Positions 42,320 through 52,967 of a stretch of 64,000 bases of DNA are shown here, piece by piece; position 1 is the stretch's first letter, and each line of letters opens with the position of its first letter. The stretch is from a virus. The position numbers and the translations under genes were made by a program. The notes beneath the pieces are model-generated. The model saw nothing but the letters and a program-made list of their open reading frames with translations, did not search any database and was not told the DNA's origin. Location of the stretch: the IMG/VR virus record IMGVR_UViG_3300030406_002001, positions 1 through 64,000 of that record, one strand, 5' to 3'.

Positions 42320-44714
42320 TTATCAACCTTTGTGTTTCTTTTTTTCTACGCCTTAACTCTTCAAAGTATTTATCTTCATCTATCTGTTTTGCTAACCTTT
42401 CAATCTTTTCTTTATGATTTTTAAGATTAGATTTTTTTTGCATATGTTCTTTACTTATTTCATATTTTAAATTTTCTTTTAACATTTCATGTTGCTGACC
42501 ATATCTTTTGTATAAACCGTTTAGTGTATCATAAATTTCTTTAGGCTTAAATATAAGCATCTCACCTGCTAAATTATTAAATATTTCTATTCTGCCTCCT
42601 TTATCATATCCTAATAAATATGTTGGAAATTGTACTAATGTCATATTAGCACCTAATTTTTCTCTTGGAATTAATACAATACCATTTTTTTTATTATCAA
42701 AATTTATTTTCATATTTTTGCTAGCTATAAATTTTTTATAATCATCAAACTCTTGTGGTGCTTGTTCTTTAAGTAACTTTAATATATCCGGTTGTAAATA
42801 TTCTGTGTTTTTACTACCATCTTCATTTGTTAATCCATATGATATTTCGGGTGGAAATATAGCATAAACATCTTCTGTTGCATCAAAAAACGCATCTGTT
42901 GTCATAACACTTTCAGAATATCCCATTGTAGTTGTGCCATAGGCTCCATTCATAAGATGTGCTAATCGTTCTGCTGTATAAGATGCTACATACTCCGATG
43001 TAATTTTTTCTTCTTGTGGATTATTTTTAATTCTTAAATCATCTGTTACTATTTGTTCGATTAAATCAAAAAAATAAGCATCATGTATAGCATCACCAGA
43101 AATATCTGTTAAATATGCTGTTATACCTTTTTGTATTTCTTCTTCAATTTCTTTTACACTTTGGTCAGATTTTACACCTAATTCACTAATTGGTGTAGCT
43201 TTTCTTCTATCATAGGCAAGAAAATGCTCTTCTGATACTTGTCCTGTAATATAGCTTCTATTTACTATAAATCTTAATTTTTCTTTTTCCGTGTCATTTA
43301 AATCTAAATCAAACATAGTTGCGGCACGTGCAATACTTGGAAACGTGTATTTTCCATTATTTTTATATGACATTTGTGTTTCAAACATACCTGTAACTAT
43401 TGTTTCTATAACTGGTATAACTCTGGGATTACCAAATTCTAAATCATCTTTAAATTGTTTTTTCATTCGTGGTGTAACTGTGCCAAATCTTTTTAAAAAT
43501 TTTACAGTATCTTGTGCAATATCATATTGAAATCCTTCTGGAAATAATCGATTTCTTAATTCTTGATTATCATCAAACTCTCGCAAATCTGTGCTATCTA
43601 AAAACGAACTTTTATTAAGACTATAATTATCTTCATGTTCTAAAAAACTATACAATGTTGTTTGTTCAGTAGTTTCACTTGCTAAATATGTTATGCGTTT
43701 ATTTATTGTACTTTCTAATTCACCTCTATCAGACGCATCTAATCCACCCAAACTATCAAAGAAACCTTGTTTAGTAATAGATATTTTATTACCATCTCCT
43801 GCTACTAACTCTACTTTTGGATTACCAACACCAATTAATAGTTTTTTTATTTCATTTAAATTATTTAGTAGAATCATATTACCTTGTGCTGTATTTTCTG
43901 TATCATTTGGAGATGACAAATAATCAGAGAATGTTCTATAAAATTTTCCATGTTTTATTGCAGACTCTATAACATCTTGTCCTTTGATTGCAATATCATC
44001 ACTTACAAGAGAATATGTTTCTATTACATCACGTAACATATTAATTTTTTCATCCATGTTGTTGTATAAACCATTAATCCCATAATCTTGTATTTCTGTA
44101 AATAATTCATCTATCTGTTTATTACCCTCATATGTTTTTTTCTTATCAATAAAATTATTATAGTTAGCGGCAACAGTTCTTTCATTTTGTGTTTGTAGGT
44201 TTTGTAAATCTGGTTCAAGAACTTTTGTAAACTTGCTTGGTAAATTTTTAACAAGTTCATCAAGCATAACACTACTACGACCTATATATTGTTGTGGATT
44301 TTGATTTTTACGTAAAACATCTGCTTGTATTCGACTTGTAATTTCTCTAGCATCTGCCATAACATTATTTTGTAATTCCATAAATACTGTTTTGTCATAT
44401 GCTTCTTGATTTCTATTAAATAAAAATAAAGGTTCTTTTATTTTGTTATATGTTTTTTGAACGTATTTATTACCATCTTCATCTGTTATTTCTTTTTCAT
44501 CTACATCAAACTCTAATTGTTCACTTAATCTTTTTTGTTTAGCTGACTCAACAGACATAGCACCTTTCATAAGTGAATCAGAAAGATTGTCTAGTGTTTT
44601 ACTCCATTGTGCTTGTGTTTCTTTAGATTTAGCTATTGCAGTATTATATCCAAAACCACTTGTTACCTGTATTTGGTTTGCATAATCTACATAGTCTTTT
44701 GCTTTTTTAACCAT
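42309..44714 (-). CDS. Internal virion protein, T7 gp15-like position
   Basis: About 801 aa from ATG 44714 (MVKKAKDYVDYANQIQVTSG); a TTG one codon earlier is possible. Mostly helical and charged, no membrane segments, with a Lys/Glu-rich C-terminus. Between gp14- and gp16-like genes, and longer than the module A equivalent (530 aa). Confidence 0.7.
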   Translation of the reverse strand: MVKKAKDYVDYANQIQVTSGFGYNTAIAKSKETQAQWSKTLDNLSDSLMKGAMSVESAKQKRLSEQLEFDVDEKEITDEDGNKYVQKTYNKIKEPLFLFNRNQEAYDKTVFMELQNNVMADAREITSRIQADVLRKNQNPQQYIGRSSVMLDELVKNLPSKFTKVLEPDLQNLQTQNERTVAANYNNFIDKKKTYEGNKQIDELFTEIQDYGINGLYNNMDEKINMLRDVIETYSLVSDDIAIKGQDVIESAIKHGKFYRTFSDYLSSPNDTENTAQGNMILLNNLNEIKKLLIGVGNPKVELVAGDGNKISITKQGFFDSLGGLDASDRGELESTINKRITYLASETTEQTTLYSFLEHEDNYSLNKSSFLDSTDLREFDDNQELRNRLFPEGFQYDIAQDTVKFLKRFGTVTPRMKKQFKDDLEFGNPRVIPVIETIVTGMFETQMSYKNNGKYTFPSIARAATMFDLDLNDTEKEKLRFIVNRSYITGQVSEEHFLAYDRRKATPISELGVKSDQSVKEIEEEIQKGITAYLTDISGDAIHDAYFFDLIEQIVTDDLRIKNNPQEEKITSEYVASYTAERLAHLMNGAYGTTTMGYSESVMTTDAFFDATEDVYAIFPPEISYGLTNEDGSKNTEYLQPDILKLLKEQAPQEFDDYKKFIASKNMKINFDNKKNGIVLIPREKLGANMTLVQFPTYLLGYDKGGRIEIFNNLAGEMLIFKPKEIYDTLNGLYKRYGQQHEMLKENLKYEISKEHMQKKSNLKNHKEKIERLAKQIDEDKYFEELRRRKKETQRLINEN

Positions 44715-45228
44715 CAAAAACCTTATTCCAATTTATATCTGCACTTGCAAATGAACCAAAAGCATTAGCTACAGAATTTGTTGTTACTGCACTACGAGAA
44801 CTTTTATATGCTTGACGACTGGCATCTTGTGCAATTCTAGTTTGTTGCACACCATATAAAGCATTTAATTGTCGTTCTGTTCCCATAAGTCGTATATTTC
44901 GAATATCTCTTTTTTTTGCTTTTTTATTGGCGGCAAAAAATGCACCATAACTAGGACTATCTAAGTCTATATCTGTTCCAGAGAATGTACTTCTATTTTG
45001 CTCATATTCTTCTGCGGCAATTCTTTTTCTTTCTGTTATTCTTTGACGCATAGCAAGTGCTTCACCCTCTGCTATCTGTTCTTGTTGACGCTGTTGTATA
45101 GCAAGTTTTTGTTGCTCCATCTGTTGTTGATAAGCCATAGCTTTTTTTTGCTGTTGAGCTTGATACAATGATGTTGCTGTTGAACCAATTGCTAATGCTA
45201 TTGTTACTCCTAAAGTTGCATCACACAT
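44707..45228 (-). CDS. Internal virion protein, T7 gp14-like
   Basis: 173 aa. N-terminal hydrophobic helix (GVTIALAIGSTATSLYQ), then a Gln-rich coiled coil (about residues 25-60), as in 9517-10071. Overlaps the gp15-like gene by 8 bases and the gp12-like gene by one. Ejection protein by order and layout. Confidence 0.75.
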   Translation of the reverse strand: MCDATLGVTIALAIGSTATSLYQAQQQKKAMAYQQQMEQQKLAIQQRQQEQIAEGEALAMRQRITERKRIAAEEYEQNRSTFSGTDIDLDSPSYGAFFAANKKAKKRDIRNIRLMGTERQLNALYGVQQTRIAQDASRQAYKSSRSAVTTNSVANAFGSFASADINWNKVFDG

Positions 45229-47861
45229 TAAAAATATACCTCTGAAGTTATTGACACTATTCTAAATGGAACAGGTATTGATTGTCTTATTTGTATATTA
45301 GGTTCTGTACTATATCCAAGTGCATATATTTCTTTTTTTCCTGTAAAACTAACTAAACTACTACTTGTAGATATACCATTATTTAACAAGACATCATTTC
45401 CATTAAGTTGTAAATTATATGTTTTATTTAATTCTAACACAGTTTTACCTATTTTTTTTGGCATCCCATATACAGAACCAAGTCCTCTTACTGCTTGTGT
45501 ACTTTCTATAGGTAATGTATCTATTTCTACAGTATAATTCAATCCAATATCACAAGCACTTGCAGGTTGGTCAAACTGTACAATACCAGAAGAATTAACA
45601 ACACCACTTCCAAAATAATTTATATCACCATCTTCTGAAGAACCAGATGTTGCGTGAACTGTTTTACCAATCAAATTTGGATTACTATTTAATCCACTCC
45701 ATGTTTTACTTGTAACAAATACAAGAGTCACATTATCACTCTGACTTGCATTTGCATCTAATGTAAGTATGTATTCATTTGTATTACCTGTAGGATTAAC
45801 ACTTTGTATAGTATAAACTGTAGCTGTTCCTGTAAATGTAAAGGTTTCTCCTGCACTTGGCTTTGTTGTGCAGTCATCAATAGTTACTTGTTTAGAATTT
45901 GATATAGTTCCATTTACCTTTGGTGTGCCATATGGAATATAACTTGCTGATAATGTTTTTGTAACAGAAGCATCAGTTGGTACTGCAAATACAGAGTTTG
46001 CAAACTGTTCTAAATAATAAACAGTACTGCCATTTATTGTTCTTTTTACTGCAACATAATAAAAATCTGTTGTAGCTGTTGCCGACTCAAATAAACCATC
46101 GGTTGTATAAAGAACCCATCCTGCTATTTTTTCTTGTTTATGCGCAGAAAAAATTGCTAACGTACCATCATCATTTACAAACAACATAAATTGTTCTGTT
46201 CGAGTACCAGACTTACGTATTATTGCATTATCTTGTGGATTTGATAATGCTTGTGGTGATAAAAACGTCAGAACTAGAGGCTGATATTCCTCTGCCGCAG
46301 TATTAAAAAAATATTCTCTTGCTGTTTTTCCATTTGGTTGAACAAATATTGCCGCACCATCAAACATTTTTGGCATACACGTTTGTGTTACACCTAAATT
46401 ACTTTGTCTTTTTATTTGCAAATCTGTTGGTGTAAGTGGTTTACCTACCTGTGGCTTTAAAAAAAATTCACCTGTGCTTGTAAATATTTCTAAATTTTTC
46501 CCAGAAACTAAATGACGAACATCATTTATTTGGTCAGACGAAATAGAAATTTGTATAGAATCTGTATCTTCTGCTTCACCTACATCAAAATTAAAAAAAT
46601 CTGCTGTCCTTGAACCTGCAATAAAATCTGGTAATGCTGTGCCTCCTGCAAAAAATAATCTCTGCTGATGAAATCTACCAGTTTTTGGAAATCCATTTGT
46701 TGCAGAGTATACTTGCTCATCCCAACTTCGTGTTGGTGGGTGTCCAACAATTGTAACGCTAACACCACCTCCATCTTGAGAGTCTTGTGCTGTATCACTA
46801 CTACCTGCTGTAAACTCATAGTGATTATCATCAACAACTGTTATAGTTCTTTCTCCATTAAGATTTGTTTGAGCCAGACCATTACCATCATCATTAAAAA
46901 TATCTTCTGCACCCTCAATAGTTATACTTGCACCTGTAGTAAAACCATGTGCTATGTGTGTTACTTTTACTACTCCAGAACCTTCCTTTGTTGCAAAAGG
47001 GTCATCATCTAACTCAATACTTACGTCTTTCTGAAGTGTTCCTAATACTGTTGTTTCATTTGTATATTCAGATATAAGTATTTCAGAACCATGATATCGG
47101 ATACGTGTACCAACATAATTTGATGCAAAGTAATTTACACTTGTTGTTGCTATAACAAAAGAATCTACTGTGCCTGTCCCACTTGATGATGTGCCATCAC
47201 CTGTTGCTGTAAATTGAACACCTACTGTATTTGCTGATGCACCAAGTGCTGTAAAATCTGTCGTACCTACAGTTTTTATTTTATATGTTGTGCCTGTAAC
47301 TATGTTTTCTGCTGTTATATCTACAGCACTTTTTGCTGTTGAATCTATATCTAATGTAATTTCATCATCTGCAAATTTAAAATATGGTTGAAATCTTTGT
47401 TCACCATTAACAGAATCTTTAAATTCAAAATCTGTTCTTGTAAATGTCGTTGCACCTGTTCTTTTTAAAACTTGTTGTACAAATGCCTCATGACATACAA
47501 TCATTGTATCAGCTTGTTGTGTAATTGTTAACTCAAACAAGTGTGAAGTTTGCCACGGACAACCTGTTATAGTTTGTAATAATGTACCATTTGTTGAATA
47601 AATTTTTAAAACTGTATTTTGAAAAGCAAATATATATTCTTGTGATTCATTAAATATAAATGCTTCTAATCTTGATTGTGCTCCTAAGTCTGCTCTAAAT
47701 AATGTTCCTGCTCTTCTTTCAATCGGGCCTTGATTAAGTGGGAATACATTTCTTGCTTTTTTTAAACCTTGTACAAATGAACCTAAATCTGTTCTTGCAA
47801 TAACAGTTTCATCTAATTCACCTCTTTGAAATCCGTTTTGATGTACTCTTGTAACTGGCAT
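45228..47861 (-). CDS. Tail tubular protein B (T7 gp12-like nozzle)
   Basis: 877 aa. RVHQNGFQRGELDETVIART, then KKARNVFPLNQGPIERRAGT, and later GFPKTGRFHQQRLFFAGG are the nozzle-protein signatures shared with 10075-12567. An insertion around residues 180-240 contains a Thr/Gly-rich beta module (TTYKIKTVGTTDFTALGASA) common in phage tail proteins. Confidence 0.9.
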   Translation of the reverse strand: MPVTRVHQNGFQRGELDETVIARTDLGSFVQGLKKARNVFPLNQGPIERRAGTLFRADLGAQSRLEAFIFNESQEYIFAFQNTVLKIYSTNGTLLQTITGCPWQTSHLFELTITQQADTMIVCHEAFVQQVLKRTGATTFTRTDFEFKDSVNGEQRFQPYFKFADDEITLDIDSTAKSAVDITAENIVTGTTYKIKTVGTTDFTALGASANTVGVQFTATGDGTSSSGTGTVDSFVIATTSVNYFASNYVGTRIRYHGSEILISEYTNETTVLGTLQKDVSIELDDDPFATKEGSGVVKVTHIAHGFTTGASITIEGAEDIFNDDGNGLAQTNLNGERTITVVDDNHYEFTAGSSDTAQDSQDGGGVSVTIVGHPPTRSWDEQVYSATNGFPKTGRFHQQRLFFAGGTALPDFIAGSRTADFFNFDVGEAEDTDSIQISISSDQINDVRHLVSGKNLEIFTSTGEFFLKPQVGKPLTPTDLQIKRQSNLGVTQTCMPKMFDGAAIFVQPNGKTAREYFFNTAAEEYQPLVLTFLSPQALSNPQDNAIIRKSGTRTEQFMLFVNDDGTLAIFSAHKQEKIAGWVLYTTDGLFESATATTDFYYVAVKRTINGSTVYYLEQFANSVFAVPTDASVTKTLSASYIPYGTPKVNGTISNSKQVTIDDCTTKPSAGETFTFTGTATVYTIQSVNPTGNTNEYILTLDANASQSDNVTLVFVTSKTWSGLNSNPNLIGKTVHATSGSSEDGDINYFGSGVVNSSGIVQFDQPASACDIGLNYTVEIDTLPIESTQAVRGLGSVYGMPKKIGKTVLELNKTYNLQLNGNDVLLNNGISTSSSLVSFTGKKEIYALGYSTEPNIQIRQSIPVPFRIVSITSEVYF

Positions 47862-47862
47862 A

Positions 47863-48480
47863 TTATGACGAAGATGGAACTACAGCTGTAATGCCATTCA
47901 ACGCTCCTCTTTGTCTTACTTCTATTAACAAACTACTTCTTAGTTTTCTTGTTGTTTGGGTTTGTGATTCTGTTGCTCGTGCAACCTGTAATTGTAGTAA
48001 TGCTCTTTTTTGATATAAAACAGACAGATTGTCATTTCTTGCTATAGCACCTGCAAATAATGATGCTAATTCAAACTTAAGTATTTCAGTAAAATATGGT
48101 GGCATATCATTTTCATGTGGTCTAAATGTATAATCACATACTACTGTATCTGCTGTAGATGTATTTGTAAAAATAAAATCACCATATCTATCAAATACAA
48201 TAACATTATCGCTTACTGTACACGTATGTATAAGTATTGCATCTGCAGGTATTGCATATGAAGATTCAAATCTATCTAACGGGTCTACTGTACTTTTAGA
48301 TAATACTGCTTGTTTACTTGCAAATCTCCATCTTGCTCGAGTTAAATGTCCTTTAAGTGTTGATTCATAAAGCTGATTTGCTACTTGACTTTCAGTTGTA
48401 TTGTCAGTAAATGACGCAATTGTATTTGCTCCAACTAAAATTAGTGCTTGATTACATATGTCTATATTTGTTACTGCCAT
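47863..48480 (-). CDS. Tail tubular protein A (T7 gp11-like adaptor)
   Basis: 205 aa. ICNQALILVGANTIASFTDN, then YESTLKGHLTRARWRFASKQ, and RPHENDMPPYFTEILKFELA identify the gp11-like adaptor. First gene after the internal terminator, like its partner at 12567-13148. Confidence 0.9.
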   Translation of the reverse strand: MAVTNIDICNQALILVGANTIASFTDNTTESQVANQLYESTLKGHLTRARWRFASKQAVLSKSTVDPLDRFESSYAIPADAILIHTCTVSDNVIVFDRYGDFIFTNTSTADTVVCDYTFRPHENDMPPYFTEILKFELASLFAGAIARNDNLSVLYQKRALLQLQVARATESQTQTTRKLRSSLLIEVRQRGALNGITAVVPSSS

Positions 48481-48484
48481 ATTA

Positions 48485-48509
48485 AAATAAAGGGGGTGTT
48501 ACCACCCCC
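48485..48509 (-). terminator. Terminator after decoration gene (module B)
   Basis: Minus-strand GGGGGTG / CACCCCC hairpin with a 3-4-nt loop, followed by TTTATTTT. Same place and stem type as 13163-13190 in module A. Confidence 0.85.
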
Positions 48510-48514
48510 AATAC

Positions 48515-48763
48515 TTATGTTCCGTTGGTTGTTGTTACGGTTGTAGCTCTACTTGCAGAAGTTACAACTAACATATCAACTGTTCTTGTACCTCCTGTAG
48601 CACCAACTACTAAAATAATATCATTTTGCATTAAGCCATTCGTCATATCATTAAAGTAGCCAGAACCTGCTATTGTACCAACAGCCTCAGTAGAATGGTA
48701 TAACCAAAGATTTTGGTCACCTGCTCCACTGATTTTCTTAAAATTAGCTTTAATTAATGCCAT
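48515..48763 (-). CDS. Putative small head decoration protein (82 aa)
   Basis: Beta-rich (KISGAGDQNLWLYHSTEAVG, NDIILVVGATGGTRTVDMLV), no membrane segment. Lies between the capsid gene and the terminator, hence probably a capsid-associated protein. Much shorter than the protein in this position in module A. Confidence 0.55.
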   Translation of the reverse strand: MALIKANFKKISGAGDQNLWLYHSTEAVGTIAGSGYFNDMTNGLMQNDIILVVGATGGTRTVDMLVVTSASRATTVTTTNGT

Positions 48764-48772
48764 CAGTATCTC

Positions 48773-49597
48773 CTATTCTTGTATTATACATTGAATCATA
48801 CCTTCACCATCAATCTCAACTGCACCCATACTCATGTAAGATGTAATTAAGTTTGAAACTTTTTCCGGTATGTAGTTAACTTCAGTTCTAATATCAGAAC
48901 CCATAGCAAGACCAACTGCTGATTTATGATAGGCATGACAATCTCTGTTACTTCCAGAAAGTGTCAATCCAGAATGTGTAAACCACATAAAGCCTAACCA
49001 TCTCTTTGCAGTAAGACCACCTGCATAAGGTAAATCATTCTCGCCTACATATTCTGCTCTTGAGAACTGGTCTATTGTTAGTAAGTCTGCCCAACCTGCA
49101 GATGATACAACAAAATATCTTTGTCCATCATCTGGAATATCTCCTGCACCAAATGCTTCATAAACAGTTAATGCTTTAGCCAAAGTAAGACCCTGACTAT
49201 TATGTGCTACATTATTACTGTTTGTACCTGCATCTAATATATCGATAATTAGTTGGTCAGTTTTTCTACCTAGTGCAGAAGCCGCACTTTGAGAAAGAAC
49301 TTGTCTTTCATCAATGTTTGTTTTCAACTCATCTAGTCTATCGACATAATCTGCCGCATAGAAATCTGATAGAGATACTTCTACATTATTGTGAGTAATT
49401 TCCATAGTTGGAACATTAGCGTGTCTACTTTTTTCAGTAGCAGAGCCTTTACCCACTTTTTGGAATCTCGCTTGAGAACCCTTAACATTATTAAGCGTTC
49501 TGACAGTATTCTTTAATTTTGAGCCCATACGCTGATAAGCCATGTGGACTTCACTCTCAAATTGCTTAATAAATGCAGTTGTAATGGAAGTTGCCAT
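48773..49597 (-). CDS. Major capsid protein (module B)
   Basis: 274 aa. SITTAFIKQFESEVHMAYQR, then RYFVVSSAGWADLLTIDQF and KSAVGLAMGSDIRTEV mirror the module A capsid at recognisable but moderate similarity. HK97-type fold is inferred. It follows the gp13-like gene with only 40 bases between, without the long leader seen in module A. Confidence 0.85.
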   Translation of the reverse strand: MATSITTAFIKQFESEVHMAYQRMGSKLKNTVRTLNNVKGSQARFQKVGKGSATEKSRHANVPTMEITHNNVEVSLSDFYAADYVDRLDELKTNIDERQVLSQSAASALGRKTDQLIIDILDAGTNSNNVAHNSQGLTLAKALTVYEAFGAGDIPDDGQRYFVVSSAGWADLLTIDQFSRAEYVGENDLPYAGGLTAKRWLGFMWFTHSGLTLSGSNRDCHAYHKSAVGLAMGSDIRTEVNYIPEKVSNLITSYMSMGAVEIDGEGMIQCIIQE

Positions 49598-49637
49598 TAT
49601 ATACTCCTTTATTAGTTACTATTAAACAAATTTCAAG

Positions 49638-50180
49638 TTATCCATTTTTATTCTTTTGGGTTGCCCAATAACGTGGGCCCAAATGTTTAAGAATGGGCTT
49701 TACTCCTCTAAAAACCTTTATATTAGGTTTTTTATAAAAGTATAACATTTTTTGACCTTTGACAAGTACTGGTGTGTTTTTAAATGTAAATCCTAAAAAT
49801 TTTAACCATCTTATTGTTTTTGTTTGTTCAAAAGAACAGGTGTTAAACAAATATGTAAAGTGCTCTTCAACATATCTAACAAAGATAATATTACCTTTAC
49901 AAAATTTTACAAAGTTAGTAAAAGGCTCTTCTGTTGATAAGAACCAAATTTTTCCTGTTGTTTGATGTTTGTAGATTGGGCACACTCCCCACATAGCAAT
50001 AACTTGATGTTTATTATTAAATAATGAAAAAGTAATTGTATTTTTTTTATAATTTCGAAATGGATATAGTAATGCTCTTAACGGGTCATAACCCAAAGAT
50101 GCTATTTCATATTTATCAAGTTGCTTTAGTTTTGGTGCTAACTCATAGCAATCGTCTGGAATTGCTATATCCATATACAT
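49638..50180 (-). CDS. T7 gp13-like internal/assembly protein (GNAT-fold candidate)
   Basis: 180 aa. YELAPKLKQLDKYEIASLGY, then FSLFNNKHQVIAMWGVCPIY, IWFLSTEEPF and TKTIRWLKFLGFTFKN match the DUF2833/T7 gp13-type pattern, a degenerate GNAT fold. In module A the GNAT-like gene (17910) lies before the portal instead. Overlaps the scaffold stop by one base. Confidence 0.7.
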   Translation of the reverse strand: MYMDIAIPDDCYELAPKLKQLDKYEIASLGYDPLRALLYPFRNYKKNTITFSLFNNKHQVIAMWGVCPIYKHQTTGKIWFLSTEEPFTNFVKFCKGNIIFVRYVEEHFTYLFNTCSFEQTKTIRWLKFLGFTFKNTPVLVKGQKMLYFYKKPNIKVFRGVKPILKHLGPRYWATQKNKNG

Positions 50181-50965
50181 TATCTGTATAGTCTATTAAA
50201 CGCATCATCAACTTTTTTTACATAACTGTCATCTCTATGTCGTGAATCATAGTATCGTGGGTCTTTCATCATACTCCTTACTTCATTAAGTGTTAGTTGA
50301 TTAACAGGTCTAGCAGAAGGCTGTTTACCACTTATATTATTTTTTGTTAATTCAATAATACTTTCTAATACCTCTATGCCTTGTGCAGTTCGTGTAAGTG
50401 TTGAATTATCGATTAGGTCTGCTTGTTCTGGTGAAAGATTTGTATCTAAAAAATTATAAACAGCATCCAAACGTGCATCAACATTTTCACCAAGTGCTTC
50501 TATTTCTTTTTCTTCATCTGGTTGACTACTTTGTATCATGTCAACATATTTATTTATACCTTCTTGAAACATATCATTATCATAGGCATTTTCATCACAA
50601 TGATTTTGCCACCATTCCATCATAGGATTTGATAATACCATTTCTTCAGTTATAGTTTCTGGTAAAGCAGGTAACGTATATTCTTCTGGTTTTTCAGACA
50701 TTGCTTCTTCTGATAACTCATTAATTAACTCTTCTCTAAATTCTTCTTTTTTTCCTCCAACAAATTTTTCTAGTTCTGTATACCCTTTTTCTAACTCCTC
50801 ATGTGTATTAAACTTTCCTAATATTTTTGGTGTAGCTATTTCTTCTGTAGGTTCTGCAGTAGTTTCATTTGTTTCACGTGGAACATTCTCATTTACTAGC
50901 TGTGTTTGTTCCTGCGTTTCTTCAACTATTTGTTGTTCTTCCGCTTGATTTTCATCATTTGACAT
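50180..50965 (-). CDS. Scaffolding protein (module B)
   Basis: 261 aa, very acidic with Glu/Gln-rich N-terminus and a basic C-terminal end (DPRYYDSRHRDDSYVKKVDD) like the scaffold of module A. Between Bbp19-like and gp13-like genes. Assembles the procapsid and is removed later. Confidence 0.8.
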   Translation of the reverse strand: MSNDENQAEEQQIVEETQEQTQLVNENVPRETNETTAEPTEEIATPKILGKFNTHEELEKGYTELEKFVGGKKEEFREELINELSEEAMSEKPEEYTLPALPETITEEMVLSNPMMEWWQNHCDENAYDNDMFQEGINKYVDMIQSSQPDEEKEIEALGENVDARLDAVYNFLDTNLSPEQADLIDNSTLTRTAQGIEVLESIIELTKNNISGKQPSARPVNQLTLNEVRSMMKDPRYYDSRHRDDSYVKKVDDAFNRLYR

Positions 50966-51242
50966 TTAGTTTCTCCTGTACAATGTTTTGGCTTTTACCT
51001 TTATTAATTCTACGTTGTATCAATCCAACCATATATCTTTGACCCTCTAGATGACGTAATGTTGCATCTGATACTTCGCTACCTGCAACAGCTTCTATAG
51101 TAATAGATTTAAGATAATTCATTAATTTTTGTCCATTTTTTGTATTTAGAACATTTAAAAACAAACTATTTAATTCTGTTTCTTGTTCTGCAGGTCTGGT
51201 ATAATTATCTAATCCAACAAGATTATTAGAAGCGGATTTCAT
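50955..51242 (-). CDS. Bbp19-like small head protein
   Basis: 95 aa. FLNVLNTKNGQKLMNYLKSI, then LRHLEGQRYMVGLIQRRIN fits the Bbp19-like pattern and the location between portal and scaffold. Overlaps the scaffold by 11 bases. Role unknown. Confidence 0.7.
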   Translation of the reverse strand: MKSASNNLVGLDNYTRPAEQETELNSLFLNVLNTKNGQKLMNYLKSITIEAVAGSEVSDATLRHLEGQRYMVGLIQRRINKGKSQNIVQEKLNVK

Positions 51243-51273
51243 AGTTTATAAATACACAAACATAGTCGTAATG

Positions 51274-52890
51274 TCAACCAGTTATACTCCGTGCACCTTT
51301 AGTAACCTCTTCTGGTGAAAAATTTCTACCTTCTTGTTGTGCTCTTTGATTTACTAATTCTTGAATTTGTTGTGATGCTTCTGCCATTTCTTCTGGACTT
51401 CTTATTAGTTCTTCTGGAATACCTAGTTTTTTCGCTATAAACTTCGCCGCTTCATCTTGTTTTATTAAAATGTTTAATAACTGTGGCCCTACTCTTGCTT
51501 GTATTAACCCTAAGAATCTATCTAATGTTGCAACGTCTTGTTGTTGTTGTGCTTGTGCTAGTGGTGATGATGAACGAATTTTTATTTCTCTCCCATTAAC
51601 TACAGGAATTGTAATGCGTCCTTGCTTTTTTAAAATATATATTACTCTTTGAAGAACAGGTGTCACTAATTCTGCTTGTAATCTACCAAACGCCGCACCT
51701 ATTTGTCTTGATAAATCAGCCATACGTTCTGCAACTTCTGTTGCTGACATAGGTGTTTTTTCATTTGGATTACCTAACATATCATTGTACAGTGCTTTTT
51801 TTATATTAGTTCGCATATCTCTTAATACTAAATCAGATACTTGAAAATTACCTGCAGGTCTAACTGGTGTTAATCCTGTACTGCCTTGTGCTTTTGGTAT
51901 AATAGTTCCGGGAATAAGTTGTATATTATCAACATTTATAACACCATCATCTTCTACTTGATACATACCAGAGATAGCCATTTGAGCATTTTCTAAAATT
52001 AATTCTATAACTAGATTTGCAGTTTTAATTGCGGGTAGTGCCATTTGTATTGGGCCTCGTCCATAAACTTCACCTGCTACTTTTGACCATCTATATACAA
52101 CATAGGGATTTGACCCTGTGCCTTTAAATGTTTTATCTAATAATTTTTCTTCATACATTTCTGCAATTACACAAAATATATGTTCTTCTTCTTTTGTGTT
52201 TTCATAATTTCTATATACAACTTCTATAATAGAACAATCTTTATCTGGGTCTTTTTCCATATCTTTCATCATCTTGTCAGATATTTTTGCTTCGGGATAA
52301 GCAATTTGTAATTGTGAAAACTTAATTAATCGTTTTCTAAATACATGGTCTACTTGGTCATCATGTCCGCTATCTAATAAAATTTGTGGTAATGGTATAG
52401 ATTTAAAACGTATAGGATGAACAGCATCTCCTTCTTCAATTAAAAGACAACCTGTACCAACAGCACAATCTAAAAATGTTTCATGTACTTCTTGAGAAAA
52501 ATTTGAGTTTTGTAAGACCTCAAATACATATTCTGTAACTGTATCAAGATTTTGATTAACACCTTTTTGTTGGTCTTTAGGTATTTCTGAACCTGCAATT
52601 AAATCTGCCCAACGGGCAAAGTTTGGTACAATACCTGCTTGGATACGTGATGCAAATTCTTGAACGCCAACTACTGCTGTTTCATCAAATATTCTATCAT
52701 TACGACTTCTACCTATTGTTTCACTATAGAAACTTTCTCTTTGTGGCAAACAATACTCATAACAATCTTCAAATGTCGGATTCCATTGGTCTTTAATGGC
52801 AACGGCTTTTCTATAACGTGCCATCAATTTACGTACAGGATTTGTTTCTCCTATATTTTCTACTGCCATTGGTTTATAATCTATTACCAT
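51274..52890 (-). CDS. Portal protein (T7 gp8-like)
   Basis: 538 aa. CYEYCLPQRESFYSETIGRS, GEVYGRGPIQMALPAIKTAN and PMSATEVAERMADLSRQIGA are the connector signatures shared with 15792-17456. The C-terminus is Gln-rich. Forms the DNA channel and tail attachment site. Confidence 0.93.
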   Translation of the reverse strand: MVIDYKPMAVENIGETNPVRKLMARYRKAVAIKDQWNPTFEDCYEYCLPQRESFYSETIGRSRNDRIFDETAVVGVQEFASRIQAGIVPNFARWADLIAGSEIPKDQQKGVNQNLDTVTEYVFEVLQNSNFSQEVHETFLDCAVGTGCLLIEEGDAVHPIRFKSIPLPQILLDSGHDDQVDHVFRKRLIKFSQLQIAYPEAKISDKMMKDMEKDPDKDCSIIEVVYRNYENTKEEEHIFCVIAEMYEEKLLDKTFKGTGSNPYVVYRWSKVAGEVYGRGPIQMALPAIKTANLVIELILENAQMAISGMYQVEDDGVINVDNIQLIPGTIIPKAQGSTGLTPVRPAGNFQVSDLVLRDMRTNIKKALYNDMLGNPNEKTPMSATEVAERMADLSRQIGAAFGRLQAELVTPVLQRVIYILKKQGRITIPVVNGREIKIRSSSPLAQAQQQQDVATLDRFLGLIQARVGPQLLNILIKQDEAAKFIAKKLGIPEELIRSPEEMAEASQQIQELVNQRAQQEGRNFSPEEVTKGARSITG

Positions 52891-52967
52891 TTATTTCCTA
52901 CTCATTCTTCATATTCCAAAAAAAAACACATAAGCCAAAAAATAGATATAACAATGTTACTAACAAG

